Shown in pieces: positions 23,443 to 32,255 of a stretch of DNA of 47,524 bases. Each line of letters starts with the position of its first letter. The stretch's first letter is position 1. The notes under the pieces are model-generated. The model did no database searches, was not told the DNA's origin, and saw nothing but the letters and a program-made list of their open reading frames with translations. A program made the position numbers and the translations under genes. The stretch comes from an uncultured Alphaproteobacteria bacterium (lineage in GTDB: Bacteria; Pseudomonadota; Alphaproteobacteria; Rhizobiales; Ancalomicrobiaceae): the NCBI GenBank assembly GCA_937864925.1, contig CALMFH010000196.1, positions 1 to 47,524 on the forward strand. The letters run 5' to 3'.

Positions 23443-25105
23443 GGAGGCGCACTCCGGCTCTGAGGGCGACGGCGAGGCCGGCCACGATGATGACGGTGTT
23501 GACGACGGCGAGCGCCGAGACGAGGTCGATGGCACCGGTGCCCCACAGGGAGACCATCAGCGAGCCGATGACCTCGGTGCCGGGGGCGAGCAGGTAGACG
23601 CCGGTCGAATATTCGCGGGCGAAGATGAGGAAGATCAGCAGCCACGCCGAGATCATACCGCCCTTGATCAGCGGCACGGTGATGTGGCGGGCGACCTGAC
23701 CGGGGGTGGCGCCGACGGTGCGCCCGGCCTCCTCCAGCTCGGGGGCGATCTGGAGGAGCGAGCCGGAGATCATCCTGAGACCGTAGGCGAACCACACCAC
23801 CGAATAGGCCAGCCACACCGAGATCATGGTCGAGCGCAGTGGATTGAGCGGTTTGACGAAGAGGAAGATCCACAGCATGGCGAGACCGGCGACCACCCCC
23901 GGCATGGCGCGCGGAATCATGGCGATGTAGTCGACGAGCTTGGCCCAGCGCGAATTCCAGCGATGGATCGACACGGCGACGGAGGTGTAGGCGGCGATGG
24001 TGACGGCGCCACCGATCACCGCGACACCGAGGGTGTTGAGGATGGCGCGGACCACGTCACCATGTTCGGCGAGATCGCGGAAATGGTCGAGGGTGAGGAC
24101 GGAGAGCAGGTTCACACCGTCGCCCCAACTGGTGACCAGCGAGCGCAACGTGATCCCCGCCATCGGCACCACCACGGTGAAGCCGAACCACAGGATGACG
24201 ACGGCGAAGGCCGGCCAGCGCCAGGCGCCGAGGCGGATCGGCTGTTTGCGGGCGCCCTTGCCGCGGATCGAGACATAGCGGGCGGCATGGCGCAGCAGGC
24301 GGCGCTGCAACATGATCAGCGGAACGGCGATGAGGATGATCGCCACCACGACCACCGCCATCAGCTGGTAGGAGGGCACGCCGAGCTTGTTGGTGAGCTT
24401 GAAGAGATAGGTCGAGAGCACCAGAACGCCCTCGGGATCACCGAGGACGAGCGGCAGGCCGAAGAGTTCGAAGCCGAGGAAGAAGACCAGCACCGCGGCA
24501 TAGAGCACCGCCGGCATGACCATCGGCAGCGACACGGTGAGGGCGACCGTCCAGGGGCCGGCACCGGCGGTGCGGGCGGCCTCCTCGATGTCGGATCCGA
24601 GATTGCGCAGCGCCGAGGCCGCGTAGAGATAGACGTGTGGCACGTGGGTGAGGCCGGCGACCAGAGCGATCGCCCATTCCGAGTAGATGTACCACGGCAC
24701 CGTACCGAAGACGGACTTGAAGGCGAGCGAGACGAAGCCGACCGGGCCGAGGGCGATGACGTAGCCGAAGGCGAGCACCACCGCCGACATGAAGGTCGGG
24801 ATGATCACCAAGGGCTCCAGCCAGTCGCGGCCCGGCACGTCGGTGCGCACCACCAGGAAGGCGAGCAGCACACCGATCGGTACCGCGATCACCGTCATGC
24901 CGACGGCGAGGAACACCGAGGTGCGCAGCGCCTGCCAGAAGTCCTCGTCGTCGAGGATGAAGGCGTAGGCGTCGAGGGACAGGTGGATGCGCGGTTGGAA
25001 GAACGGCCCGGAGAGGAAGCTCTGGTAGACGATGAGCAGCACCGGCGCGAGGACCGCGAGCACGGTGAGCGTCAGCGTCACGAGGCGGAACGATCGAAAG
25101 GACAT
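23435..25105 (-). CDS. Fe(III) ABC importer permease (FbpB type, fused double permease)
   Basis: This 556-residue inner-membrane protein has two homologous halves of about six transmembrane segments each. Both carry the EAA-type loop: EEAARTAGAGPWTVALTVSLP in the first half and EEAGRTVGATPGQVARHITVPLIKGG in the second. This fused arrangement is characteristic of FbpB/SfuB iron permeases. The start is ATG 25103-25105 (MSFRSFRLVTLTLTVLAVL). A 206-bp gap separates it from the binding-protein gene, which precedes it on the same strand. Confidence 0.9.
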   Translation of the reverse strand: MSFRSFRLVTLTLTVLAVLAPVLLIVYQSFLSGPFFQPRIHLSLDAYAFILDDEDFWQALRTSVFLAVGMTVIAVPIGVLLAFLVVRTDVPGRDWLEPLVIIPTFMSAVVLAFGYVIALGPVGFVSLAFKSVFGTVPWYIYSEWAIALVAGLTHVPHVYLYAASALRNLGSDIEEAARTAGAGPWTVALTVSLPMVMPAVLYAAVLVFFLGFELFGLPLVLGDPEGVLVLSTYLFKLTNKLGVPSYQLMAVVVVAIILIAVPLIMLQRRLLRHAARYVSIRGKGARKQPIRLGAWRWPAFAVVILWFGFTVVVPMAGITLRSLVTSWGDGVNLLSVLTLDHFRDLAEHGDVVRAILNTLGVAVIGGAVTIAAYTSVAVSIHRWNSRWAKLVDYIAMIPRAMPGVVAGLAMLWIFLFVKPLNPLRSTMISVWLAYSVVWFAYGLRMISGSLLQIAPELEEAGRTVGATPGQVARHITVPLIKGGMISAWLLIFLIFAREYSTGVYLLAPGTEVIGSLMVSLWGTGAIDLVSALAVVNTVIIVAGLAVALRAGVRLHG

Positions 25106-25311
25106 GAGCGCATCCCCGGACGATGTCGGTGAAGGGGGGCGAATGCGGGATCGCGGCGGACGGCGCGGCCACCGGGGTCGACGGCCGAGGACACGGACGT
25201 CTCCGGCCGCCGACGGCACGCGAATGTCTCACCGGTCTCTTCGACACGGGGAATCCGCGTCGGGGATGCCGCCGGTCATCGACGATGACCGACGGCACGA
25301 GGCGCACGAAT

Positions 25312-26403
25312 TCATTGGCCCTTGAGGGCGCGGCTCCAGTCCTTGAGGAAGCGCAGGCGCTTGGTCTGGTCGAGGCCGTCGAGCAGTTTGTCGTCGAGGG
25401 CGATCGGCTTCACCTGGCCGCCGGCGGCCTTCTTGATCGTCGCCATGGTGGTGGCGCCGTCGACGTCCTCGCGGGCGGCGAAGAGCTTGGCGTCACCGGC
25501 GATCAGTGTCTGGCCCCGCTTCGACAGGAGATAGTCGAGGAAGAGGCGGCCGGCATTGGGGTTCTTGGCCTTCTCCGGCACGAAGACGGCGCGGGTCGTC
25601 ACCAGGGTGTAGTCCTTGGGATAGACGATCTCCAGGTTCGGATCCTTGGCGTTGCGGGAGACGGCATAGGAGCCGAAGATGCCGTAGGCCATCAGATGTT
25701 CGCCGGCGGTGACCTTCTCGATCATGGCGCCGGCCGAGGTGTAGGTCTTCAGCCCGACCTTGCCGAAGGCCTTGAACAGCTCCGGCGCCGCCTTCCACTG
25801 GATCTCGTCCTGGGTCATGAAATAGAAGCCGACGCCCGAGCGCTCGGGATCGTAGGCGGCGACCTTGCCCTTGTAGGCCTCGGTCTTGTCGGTCAACAGC
25901 TTGAGGAGCGCGTCGTGGGTGGTCGGCACGTCGCCTTCCGGGGTGGCGCGCTTGTTGTAGACGATGGTGACCGGGTCGGCGGTGGCGCCGTAGACGGTGT
26001 TCTTGTAGTTGGCCCAGGCGGGCAGCTTACCGGCCTCCGGCGAGGGGTAGGCGGCGGCGTAGCCGTCGGCGGCGAGTTTGACCTGCAGGTCGGGGGCCGA
26101 CGACCAGGTGACGTCGGCGGTGCCCTGCCCGGCGGCGACCTCGGCGATCAGGCGGTTGTAGAGTTCGGTCGAGTTGAGGTCGGTGTATTCGACCTTGACC
26201 CCCGGGAAGGCCGCTTCGAAGTCCTTGACCAGGGCGGCGGCCTGGGCGGCGTCGGTGGTCGAATAGACCACGACCTTGCCTTCCTTCACCGCGGCGTCGA
26301 TCACCGCCTGATAGGAGGCAGGGTATCCCTCGGGCACGGCGGCGTCGGCGGCGCCGGCGAGGACGAGGAGCGAGGCGGCTGCCAGAAGCGTCTTGACCTT
26401 CAT
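25312..26403 (-). CDS. Periplasmic Fe(III)-binding-type substrate-binding protein
   Basis: This 363-residue protein has a signal peptide (MKVKTLLAAASLLVLAGAAD, cleaved after DAA) and a type II periplasmic-binding fold. Typical family stretches are KEGKVVVYSTTDAAQAAALVKDFE, DLNSTELYNRL, WSSAPDLQVKLAADGYAA and TVYGATADPVTIVYNKR. It is close to FbpA/AfuA-like proteins; some relatives bind other ligands (thiamine, 2-aminoethylphosphonate, phosphoglycerate), so iron is likely but unproven. The start ATG 26401-26403 was chosen because it begins the signal peptide. A small hairpin (CGGGTC/GACCCG, 26418-26434) lies in its leader. No Fur or Irr box was seen. Confidence 0.85.
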   Translation of the reverse strand: MKVKTLLAAASLLVLAGAADAAVPEGYPASYQAVIDAAVKEGKVVVYSTTDAAQAAALVKDFEAAFPGVKVEYTDLNSTELYNRLIAEVAAGQGTADVTWSSAPDLQVKLAADGYAAAYPSPEAGKLPAWANYKNTVYGATADPVTIVYNKRATPEGDVPTTHDALLKLLTDKTEAYKGKVAAYDPERSGVGFYFMTQDEIQWKAAPELFKAFGKVGLKTYTSAGAMIEKVTAGEHLMAYGIFGSYAVSRNAKDPNLEIVYPKDYTLVTTRAVFVPEKAKNPNAGRLFLDYLLSKRGQTLIAGDAKLFAAREDVDGATTMATIKKAAGGQVKPIALDDKLLDGLDQTKRLRFLKDWSRALKGQ

Positions 26404-26702
26404 CTGTTCTCTCCCTGCGGGTCTCACGGACCCGGTTCGTCGTCGTTCCAGGGGAGAACGGCCACCTTCCTCACCGTCCGAGGCCCGCGTGACGGATCGG
26501 CGTCGGTCGTGCCGCAGCCGTTCGCGCCGTCGGGCGTGGTCGGAGAGAGGCGCAGGTCGCGCCGACGCTCTCGGGCCGTTTCCCCATGGTTCTTCGTCGT
26601 CGCCTCGTCACGGCGGCGTTGGCCGGGATGATGCGCGCGGAACCTGTCACCGACCTGTCACGGGGGGCGCCATCGACGGGCGGGTCGCGCGCGAGGGGAC
26701 CG
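26404..26702. other. Intergenic region upstream of the binding-protein gene
   Basis: This 299-bp region holds the small leader hairpin at 26418-26434 and a direct repeat ACCTGTCACSG (26642-26664, near the dsbB end). No gene or RNA is recognised. Confidence 0.35.
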
Positions 26703-27239
26703 TCAGACCGGGCGGCGGTTCGGCATCACCATACCGGCCAGGGTGAAGAGTACCAGCCCCGCCGAGGCGAGGACGTTCCAACCGGCGAAGGACAGGCCGA
26801 GAATGCGGATCTGCGGCTTGGTGCAGTCGACGATCTTCACCTTGGAGAGCGACCCCATGAGATCGCCGGCGGCGGTCGGGATGGCGGCGCCGCGGGCGGC
26901 CCCGCAGTCGGCCGGGCCGGGCCAGTAGCCCCATTCGGCGCCGGCCTGATAGAAGCCGACCGCGCCGCCCCAGAGGAAGAGGCCGATCACCACAGCCAGA
27001 ACCAGGCGGGTGAGCCGAGCCGGGCCATCGATGGTCTCGATGCCCCATGCCATGACGGCGAGCGGCATCGCCATGTAGTAGGGCTCGCGCTGGATCAGGC
27101 AGAGCTTGCAGGGCACGAAACCGGCGAATTCGAAGCTCCAGGCAGCGCCGACGACGGCGAGGGCGGCGAGGGCGAGGAGGGCGGCGATGCTGCGACGTGG
27201 CCGATCGAGATCGAGGATCGGGTTGCGGAGAAGGGTCAT
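26703..27239 (-). CDS. Disulfide bond formation protein B family
   Basis: This 178-residue inner-membrane protein has four transmembrane helices. It has the quinone-side pair Cys44/Cys47 (PCKLCLIQREPYY) and the second periplasmic pair Cys112/Cys139 (DCGAARG and IVDCTKPQ). These match DsbB, which re-oxidises DsbA with ubiquinone. It lies 32 bp upstream of, and runs away from, the end of the YqaA-like gene on the same strand, so the two may be co-transcribed. No dsbA is nearby. Confidence 0.9.
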   Translation of the reverse strand: MTLLRNPILDLDRPRRSIAALLALAALAVVGAAWSFEFAGFVPCKLCLIQREPYYMAMPLAVMAWGIETIDGPARLTRLVLAVVIGLFLWGGAVGFYQAGAEWGYWPGPADCGAARGAAIPTAAGDLMGSLSKVKIVDCTKPQIRILGLSFAGWNVLASAGLVLFTLAGMVMPNRRPV

Positions 27240-27271
27240 CGGAGCACCTCACGCGGATCCGGGGCCGGCGG

Positions 27272-27856
27272 TCAGCCCATCAGTTTGAAGGCCACCCAGA
27301 CGACGATGACCAACGCGGCGAACGCGCCGGCGACGCGGCCGAGATGGGTCTCGATGAAGTGGCGGATCGGCTCGCCCCAACGTCGCAGCGCCCAGGCGAG
27401 GGCGTAGAAGCGGGCGCCGCGAGCGAGGATCGCCGAGGCGACGAAGAGCCAGAGGTCGACGTGGACGGCGCCGGAGAGGATGGTCACCACCTTGATCGGC
27501 GGCAGATGGGCGAGGCCGGAGGTGATCAGCAGCAGCAGAACCGAATCGCCCCAGTCGCGACGCAGCCGTTCGAAGGCCTCGGCCTTGTGGTAGAATTCCA
27601 GGATCGGCAGCGCCAGGGTGTCGAAGGCGTACCAACCGAGGTACCAGCCGGCGATGCCGCCGGCGACCGAGGCGGCGGTGGCGGTGAAGGCGTAGCGGTA
27701 GATGCGATCGGGCCGCGCCAGGCCCATCGGCACGAACAGCACGTCGGCGGGCACCAGGAAGACCGAACTCTCGATGAAGGCGATGATCGCCAGCCAGGCT
27801 TCGGCGGTCTTGCGCGCGGCGAGCGACAGAGTCCAGTCGTAGAGGCGTTTCAGCAT
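27272..27856 (-). CDS. YqaA/DedA-like (SNARE-associated) membrane protein
   Basis: This 194-residue protein has four to five hydrophobic segments. The DedA/YqaA pattern is visible in AIIAFIESSVFLVPADVLFVPMGLARP and in AGGIAGWYLGWYAFDTLALP, followed by a polar stretch (HKAEAFERLRRDWGDS) and GLAHLPPIKVVTILSGAV. Family members act in membrane homeostasis, possibly in lipid-carrier handling. The start ATG 27854-27856 (MLKRLYDWTLSL) was chosen on family starts; upstream frame is low-complexity. It is followed by dsbB. Confidence 0.85.
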   Translation of the reverse strand: MLKRLYDWTLSLAARKTAEAWLAIIAFIESSVFLVPADVLFVPMGLARPDRIYRYAFTATAASVAGGIAGWYLGWYAFDTLALPILEFYHKAEAFERLRRDWGDSVLLLLITSGLAHLPPIKVVTILSGAVHVDLWLFVASAILARGARFYALAWALRRWGEPIRHFIETHLGRVAGAFAALVIVVWVAFKLMG

Positions 27857-28176
27857 CGAACCTCGTCCGAGGGCGTCGGGTGGCGCGATCGGCCGACCGC
27901 GGCGACAGAGGCGGTGTATCCGAGCCCCTCGGCGACGTCCAGAGCGCGCCGCCGCCGTCTCGGCGAAGTGAACGGCGAGGACTTGCGACCGCGTCGATCG
28001 AGCGATGATCCGGTCGCCGCGTCCTGCGCCGAGTTCGGCAGGTACGATCGTGGTGGAGGTGGGCCGGCGGCTCATCCGTCGGCGGGTGGGCGGTGTGTGG
28101 GGGCGAGGCCGAGGAGCGATCACGCGGTCGGCGACCATCACCGTCATCGAGGGCGGTGAAACCGTCCGAGCGATCG
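27857..28176. other. Intergenic region upstream of tRNA-Leu
   Basis: This 320-bp stretch lies between the YqaA-like gene and the tRNA-Leu promoter. Reading frames across it are arginine/proline-rich and unsupported, and no RNA or repeat was recognised. Confidence 0.4.
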
Positions 28177-28205
28177 TTGACGCGGCGCCGCGCCCGCCTC
28201 ATATT
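28177..28205 (+). promoter_or_regulatory. Sigma-70-type promoter of tRNA-Leu
   Basis: -35 TTGACG (28177-28182) and -10 CATATT (28200-28205), with a 17-bp spacer. The -35 hexamer is the same as that of the tRNA-Val promoter. The expected start is just before the mature tRNA at 28216. Confidence 0.7.
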
Positions 28206-28215
28206 CCGCCCGCCT

Positions 28216-28301
28216 GCCCCAGTGGCGAAATGGTAGACGCGGCAGACTCAAAATCTGTTGCCTTCGCGGGCGTGCTGGTTCGAGTCCGGCCTGGGGCACC
28301 A
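28216..28301 (+). tRNA. tRNA-Leu(CAA)
   Basis: This is a class II tRNA. Acceptor GCCCCAG/CTGGGGC, D arm with GGCGAAATGGTAGAC, anticodon loop CTCAAAA (anticodon CAA), long variable arm (TTGCCTTCGCGGGCGT), T arm GCTGGTTCGAGTCCGGC, and an encoded CCA at 28299-28301. It reads UUG. Confidence 0.97.
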
Positions 28302-28662
28302 TCATACTCGCCTGAAATTCATGAGCCGGCACGAGGGGGCGAGTGTTCACGGGGTGACGAAGCGCCGGTCGGACTTCCGCTCGGGAGATCCGGAAGACGC
28401 CACCGCGGACGTACCGTGTCGCGGGGGCGCCCGCCGTTCGATCCTCGTGCGGGCCGCGCGGCTCACCGCATGGTCCCGTCCGCGTCGCTCGGCAGGCCTC
28501 GGATGGAAATCACCTCCTTGTGAAAGCGGTGTCGAATCGTTCCGCGGGCCGAGAGACCCTCTCGGGTCACCGGAATGCGGAAGTCGCGAACCGCGTCCGC
28601 GATTCCATCAGGCGGATGAACACGATCGCCGACCGTGCCGGTTCGGTGTGCGCCTCTCGCCC
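28302..28662. other. Intergenic region with an anti-Shine-Dalgarno-like motif
   Basis: No gene can be supported with confidence. On the + strand it carries TCACCTCCTT (28509-28518), identical to the 16S rRNA 3' tail; read on the minus strand this is a perfect Shine-Dalgarno AAGGAGGTGA. A 7-bp hairpin CCGAGAG/CTCTCGG follows at 28549-28565. It could hold a small RNA or a very short minus-strand ORF; neither is established. Confidence 0.35.
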
Positions 28663-28691
28663 CTTGAATCCCCGTCGGCTTTCCCCGATAT
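28663..28691 (+). promoter_or_regulatory. Heat-shock (sigma-32/RpoH) promoter of htpG
   Basis: The -35 region CGCCCCTTGAA and -10 region CCCCGATAT (28683-28691) are separated by 14 nt. They match the RpoH consensus (CTTGAA, 13-17 nt, CCCCATnT) closely and sit about 70 bp before the ATG of a known heat-shock gene. Confidence 0.8.
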
Positions 28692-28762
28692 GACCGCCAG
28701 CGCCGCGGCACGTCCCACATGCCCCACCCTTCCGACACTTCGACAGGATCCGAGAGATTCCG

Positions 28763-30649
28763 ATGACGGACACCATCGATCGCCCGACCGAAACCCATGC
28801 CTTCCAGGCCGAGGTGTCACGCCTGCTCCATCTCATGGTGCATTCGGTCTATTCGAACCGCGACATTTTCCTGCGCGAACTCGTCTCCAATGCGGCGGAC
28901 GCCTGCGAGAAGCTGCGCTATCTGGCACTGGAAACGCCGGAACTGATGGGCGGGGACGCCGATCTCGCCATCACCATCGCCGCCGACCCGGACGCCAGGA
29001 CGCTCACCGTCGCCGACAACGGCATCGGCATGAGTCGCGACGAGTTGATCGAGAACCTCGGTACCATCGCCAAGTCCGGCACCCGCGCCTTTCTCGAGGC
29101 CGCCGGCCAGGCCGGCGGCAAGGCCTCGAACCTGATCGGGCAGTTCGGTGTCGGCTTCTACTCCGCCTTCATGGTGGCGAAGCGGGTGGTGGTCACCTCG
29201 CGCCGCGCCGGCCACGTCGAGGCGTGGACCTGGATCTCCGACGGTCTAAACGGCTACGAGGTGATGGCGGCGGCGGACTCCGACGCTCCGGCGCGCGGCA
29301 CCGTCATCCGGCTGGAGCTCAACGACGAGAGCCTCGACTACGCGAAAGAGGAAACGGTCGAGCGCATCGTCGAGACCTATTCGGCGCACGTGCCGGTACC
29401 GGTGAAGTTCGTCAAGCTGGGCGAAGAGGCGAAGGCGCTCTCCGACGGTTCGGCCCTGTGGGCGAAGCCGAAATCGGAGATCACGGCGGAAACCTACAAG
29501 GAATTCTACGGCAACGTCTCCGGCCAGTGGGACGAGCCGGCGATGACGGTGCACTACAAGGCGGAAGGGCGGCACGAATACACCGTTCTGCTCTTCACCC
29601 CGTCGATGAAGCCGTTCGATCTGTTCGATCCGGCGCGCAAGGGCCACATCAAGCTCTACGTCCGCCGCGTCTTCATCGCCGACGACGTCGACCTCCTGCC
29701 GCACTGGCTGCGCTTCGTCCGCGGCGTCGTCGACTCGGAAGACCTGCCGCTCAACCTGTCGCGCGAGATGCTGCAGCACAATCCGGTGCTGGAGGCGATC
29801 CGCAAGGCGGTGACCTCGCGATTGCTCGCCGAGCTCGCCAAGCTCGCCGAGGCCGACGCCGCGAAGTTCGCCTCCGTCTGGGAGGCTTTCGGGGCGGTGA
29901 TCAAGGAGGGCCTCTACGAGGACGCCGACCGCCGCGACGACCTGTTCAAGATCGCCCGCTTCAAGACCACGACCAGCGGCGAGGGCACGCGGACGCTCAA
30001 GGACTACGTCGGCTCGCTCAAGGACAATCAGACGAAGATCCACTATCTGCTCGCCGACGATCTCGCTCGGGCAGAGGCGAGTCCGCATCTCGAGGGATTC
30101 CGGGCTCGTGGTATCGAGGTGCTGCTGCTGACCGATCCGGTCGACGCCTTCTGGGTCAGGACCGCGCTCGGTTACGAGGGCAAGCCGTTCCAGTCGGTGA
30201 CCCAAGGAGCGTCCGATCTCGACGCCATCCCCGTGACCGAGGAGGCGCCGAAGCCGGAAGCGAACGACGCGGCGGGCGTGGCAGCGCTGGTGGAGAAGCT
30301 CAAGGCGATGCTCGCCGACAAGGTGTCGGAGGTCCGCACCTCCGCCCGCCTCGCCTCCTCTCCCGCTTGTCTCGTCGCGCCGGAGTTCGGGCCGGACAAG
30401 CAGTTCGAGAAGCTGATGGCGCGCCACCAGGGTGGCTCGCCCTTCGCCAGGCCGGTGCTGGAGATCAATCCGAGCCACCATCTGGTGGTCGCCATCGCCG
30501 CCAGGGTCGGCGCGGACGATCCCCTGGTCGAGGACGCCGGCCATCTCCTCCTCGGTCAGGCCAAGGTGGCGGAAGGCGAGGCGCCGGATGATCCGGCCGA
30601 TTTCGGCAAGCGTCTGGCGCGGGTGCTGGAGCGGGCGCTCGGGGCGTGA
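28763..30649 (+). CDS. htpG: Molecular chaperone HtpG (Hsp90)
   Basis: This full-length 628-residue Hsp90 is an ATP-dependent cytosolic chaperone. GHKL ATPase motifs are RELVSNAADACEKLRYL, VADNGIGMSRDELIENLG, TIAKSGTRAFLE and GQFGVGFYSAFMVAKRVVV. Middle-domain landmarks include LYVRRVFIADDVDLLPHWLR and SREMLQHNPVL. The C-terminal dimerisation part ends without the eukaryotic MEEVD tail, as usual in bacteria. ATG 28763 is the family start. A sigma-32-like promoter precedes it and a strong terminator follows, so it is monocistronic. Confidence 0.98.
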   Translation: MTDTIDRPTETHAFQAEVSRLLHLMVHSVYSNRDIFLRELVSNAADACEKLRYLALETPELMGGDADLAITIAADPDARTLTVADNGIGMSRDELIENLGTIAKSGTRAFLEAAGQAGGKASNLIGQFGVGFYSAFMVAKRVVVTSRRAGHVEAWTWISDGLNGYEVMAAADSDAPARGTVIRLELNDESLDYAKEETVERIVETYSAHVPVPVKFVKLGEEAKALSDGSALWAKPKSEITAETYKEFYGNVSGQWDEPAMTVHYKAEGRHEYTVLLFTPSMKPFDLFDPARKGHIKLYVRRVFIADDVDLLPHWLRFVRGVVDSEDLPLNLSREMLQHNPVLEAIRKAVTSRLLAELAKLAEADAAKFASVWEAFGAVIKEGLYEDADRRDDLFKIARFKTTTSGEGTRTLKDYVGSLKDNQTKIHYLLADDLARAEASPHLEGFRARGIEVLLLTDPVDAFWVRTALGYEGKPFQSVTQGASDLDAIPVTEEAPKPEANDAAGVAALVEKLKAMLADKVSEVRTSARLASSPACLVAPEFGPDKQFEKLMARHQGGSPFARPVLEINPSHHLVVAIAARVGADDPLVEDAGHLLLGQAKVAEGEAPDDPADFGKRLARVLERALGA

Positions 30650-30677
30650 GGCTCGAGCGGGTCGAGCAGACATGCGG

Positions 30678-30705
30678 CGGCGGGCTTCGGCTCGCCGTTC
30701 TCTTT
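30678..30705 (+). terminator. Intrinsic terminator of htpG
   Basis: CGGCGGGC/GCTCGCCG stem (one G-U pair) with a TTCG tetraloop, followed by TTCTCTTTT. The U-tract runs up to the stop codon of the convergent polyprenyl synthase gene. Confidence 0.88.
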
Positions 30706-31644
30706 TCAGCTCTTGCGTTCGGCGATGAACCGCGCCGCGGCGATCAGCGTCTCGGCGCGCGTGCCGTAGACCGCCAGTTCGGCGCTCGCCGCCGCGACCA
30801 GCCGGTCGAGTTCGGCCTTCATCGCCGAAACACCGTGCAGGGCGACGAGCGTGCCCTTGCCGCGGGCGGCATCCTTGCCCGTCGCCTTGCCCATCGCCTC
30901 GGCCGAGGCCTCGACGTCGAGCAGGTCGTCGGCGATCTGGAAGGCGAGGCCGACGACGGCGCCGAAGCGGCCGAGCCGGGCGACATCGGAGGTTGCGGCA
31001 CCGGCCAACAGTGCCCCGGCCTCCAGCGGCAGGCGCAGCAGCGCCCCGGTCTTCATCGCCTGGAGGCGGCGGATCTCGGCGTCGCCGAGGGCGGCGGGGC
31101 GGCGGTCGGCGGTCCAGCGGCCTTCCGCCGCGAGATCGAGCATCTGGCCGCCGACCATGCCGCCGAGGCCGGACGCGCGGGCGAGGCGCAGCACCAGTTC
31201 GGCACGCACCGCCGGATCGGCATGGGTGGCGGGATCGGCGGCGACGTCGAAGGCGAGGGTGAGGAGCGCGTCGCCGGCGAGGATGGCGGTCGCCTCGTCG
31301 AAGGCGCGATGGACGGTCGGGCGGCCGCGGCGCAGGTCGTCGTCGTCCATCTGCGGCAGGTCGTCGTGGACGAGGCTGTAGCAGTGGACGAGTTCGACCG
31401 CGGTGCTCGCACGCACCACCCGGTCACCCTCGACGCCGAAGAGCCGCGCCGCCTCGATCATCAGGAAGGGGCGCAGCCGCTTGCCACCGCCGAGCACGGC
31501 ATGGCGCATGGCGGCGAGGAGGCGGGGCGGGCGCAGGGCTTCGCCCGGCTGCGGCGCGTCGTCGAGGAGGTGGGCGAGCATCGCCTCGACCTGGTCGGCG
31601 GTCCGGGCGAGGTGGGCCGCGAAGCGCGGGGGGGCGGTGATCAT
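30706..31644 (-). CDS. ispA: Polyprenyl (farnesyl/geranylgeranyl) diphosphate synthase
   Basis: This 312-residue trans-prenyltransferase condenses isopentenyl diphosphate onto allylic diphosphates. The conserved sites are GGGKRLRPFLMIEAARLFG (52-70), the first Asp-rich motif LVHDDLPQMDDDDLRRGRPT (D94, D95, D100), GDALLTLAF, KTGALL and the second Asp-rich motif AFQIADDLLD. Length and motif spacing fit IspA-type FPP synthase; the chain length is not provable from sequence. The start is ATG 31642-31644 (MITAPPRFAAHLA). It is convergent with htpG. Confidence 0.88.
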   Translation of the reverse strand: MITAPPRFAAHLARTADQVEAMLAHLLDDAPQPGEALRPPRLLAAMRHAVLGGGKRLRPFLMIEAARLFGVEGDRVVRASTAVELVHCYSLVHDDLPQMDDDDLRRGRPTVHRAFDEATAILAGDALLTLAFDVAADPATHADPAVRAELVLRLARASGLGGMVGGQMLDLAAEGRWTADRRPAALGDAEIRRLQAMKTGALLRLPLEAGALLAGAATSDVARLGRFGAVVGLAFQIADDLLDVEASAEAMGKATGKDAARGKGTLVALHGVSAMKAELDRLVAAASAELAVYGTRAETLIAAARFIAERKS

Positions 31645-31773
31645 CGGGGGGCTCGGGCGGCTCGGGACGGGAGACGGCGTTTCCTTCGAGCTATCGCGAA
31701 TCCGCGGCCGGCGAAAGAGGCGGCGATGTACCCGCGGTGTGGCGGGAGGCGCGGAAAAAGCGGGGCCGAGCAC

Positions 31774-31802
31774 TGGTCAAAGCCGGAAGACATGTGTATA
31801 AG
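31774..31802 (+). promoter_or_regulatory. Probable rpmF promoter
   Basis: -35 TGGTCA (31774-31779) and -10 TATAAG (31797-31802), 17-bp spacer, about 130 bp before the rpmF ATG. Confidence 0.5.
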
Positions 31803-31933
31803 CCCGGCCGATCCACCGAAATCGTCCGTCGTCGGCCGGCCCTCCGGAACGATGGGTATCGGGGTGACGGTGCGCCCCGCACGAGTTTTCGCGTCGCCGC
31901 CAAGGTCGATGCATCTGATCTGGAGTTCGAACG

Positions 31934-32116
31934 ATGGCCGTTCCGAAGAGAAAGACCTCGCCGTCGAAGCGCGGCATGCGCCGTTCCGCCGACGCGCTCA
32001 AGGCCCCGACCTATGTCGAGGACAAGGATTCCGGCGAACTGCGTCGCCCGCATCACGTCGATCTGAAGACCGGCATGTATCGCGGTCGCCAGATCCTGGA
32101 GCCCAAGGGCGAGTGA
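31934..32116 (+). CDS. rpmF: 50S ribosomal protein L32
   Basis: This 60-residue basic protein of the large ribosomal subunit starts [20 protein letters not shown], the canonical L32 N-terminus. It continues [20 protein letters not shown] and GMYRGRQIL. It lacks the zinc-ribbon cysteines, as usual in alphaproteobacterial L32. It stands alone, with its own promoter and a strong terminator. plsX, the neighbour of rpmF in many bacteria, is not here. Confidence 0.98.
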   Translation: MAVPKRKTSPSKRGMRRSADALKAPTYVEDKDSGELRRPHHVDLKTGMYRGRQILEPKGE

Positions 32117-32143
32117 TCATCCCGCTCCGAACCTGCATTCCGA

Positions 32144-32175
32144 GGCCGGCGCTCCACGCCGGCCTTTCTTCTTTT
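32144..32175 (+). terminator. Intrinsic terminator of rpmF
   Basis: A perfect 8-bp stem GGCCGGCG/CGCCGGCC, 5-nt loop, then TTTCTTCTTTT: a textbook rho-independent terminator 28 bp after the stop. Confidence 0.93.
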
Positions 32176-32255
32176 CGGCCAGATCCCGCACTATCGAGGG
32201 TGGGCGGCGATTCTCGGCGCCGCCCCTCCGATCGTCCGCACACAGGAAGCCGCCG

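Noticed and set aside
26404-26500. Fur or Irr box upstream of the iron importer
   Set aside because: I looked for Fur-like and TTTAGAA-type ICE palindromes and saw none; only a GC-rich hairpin is present.
29246-30673. 475-codon minus-strand frame antisense to htpG
   Set aside because: It lies wholly within a certain gene, has shadow-type composition and shows no motif.
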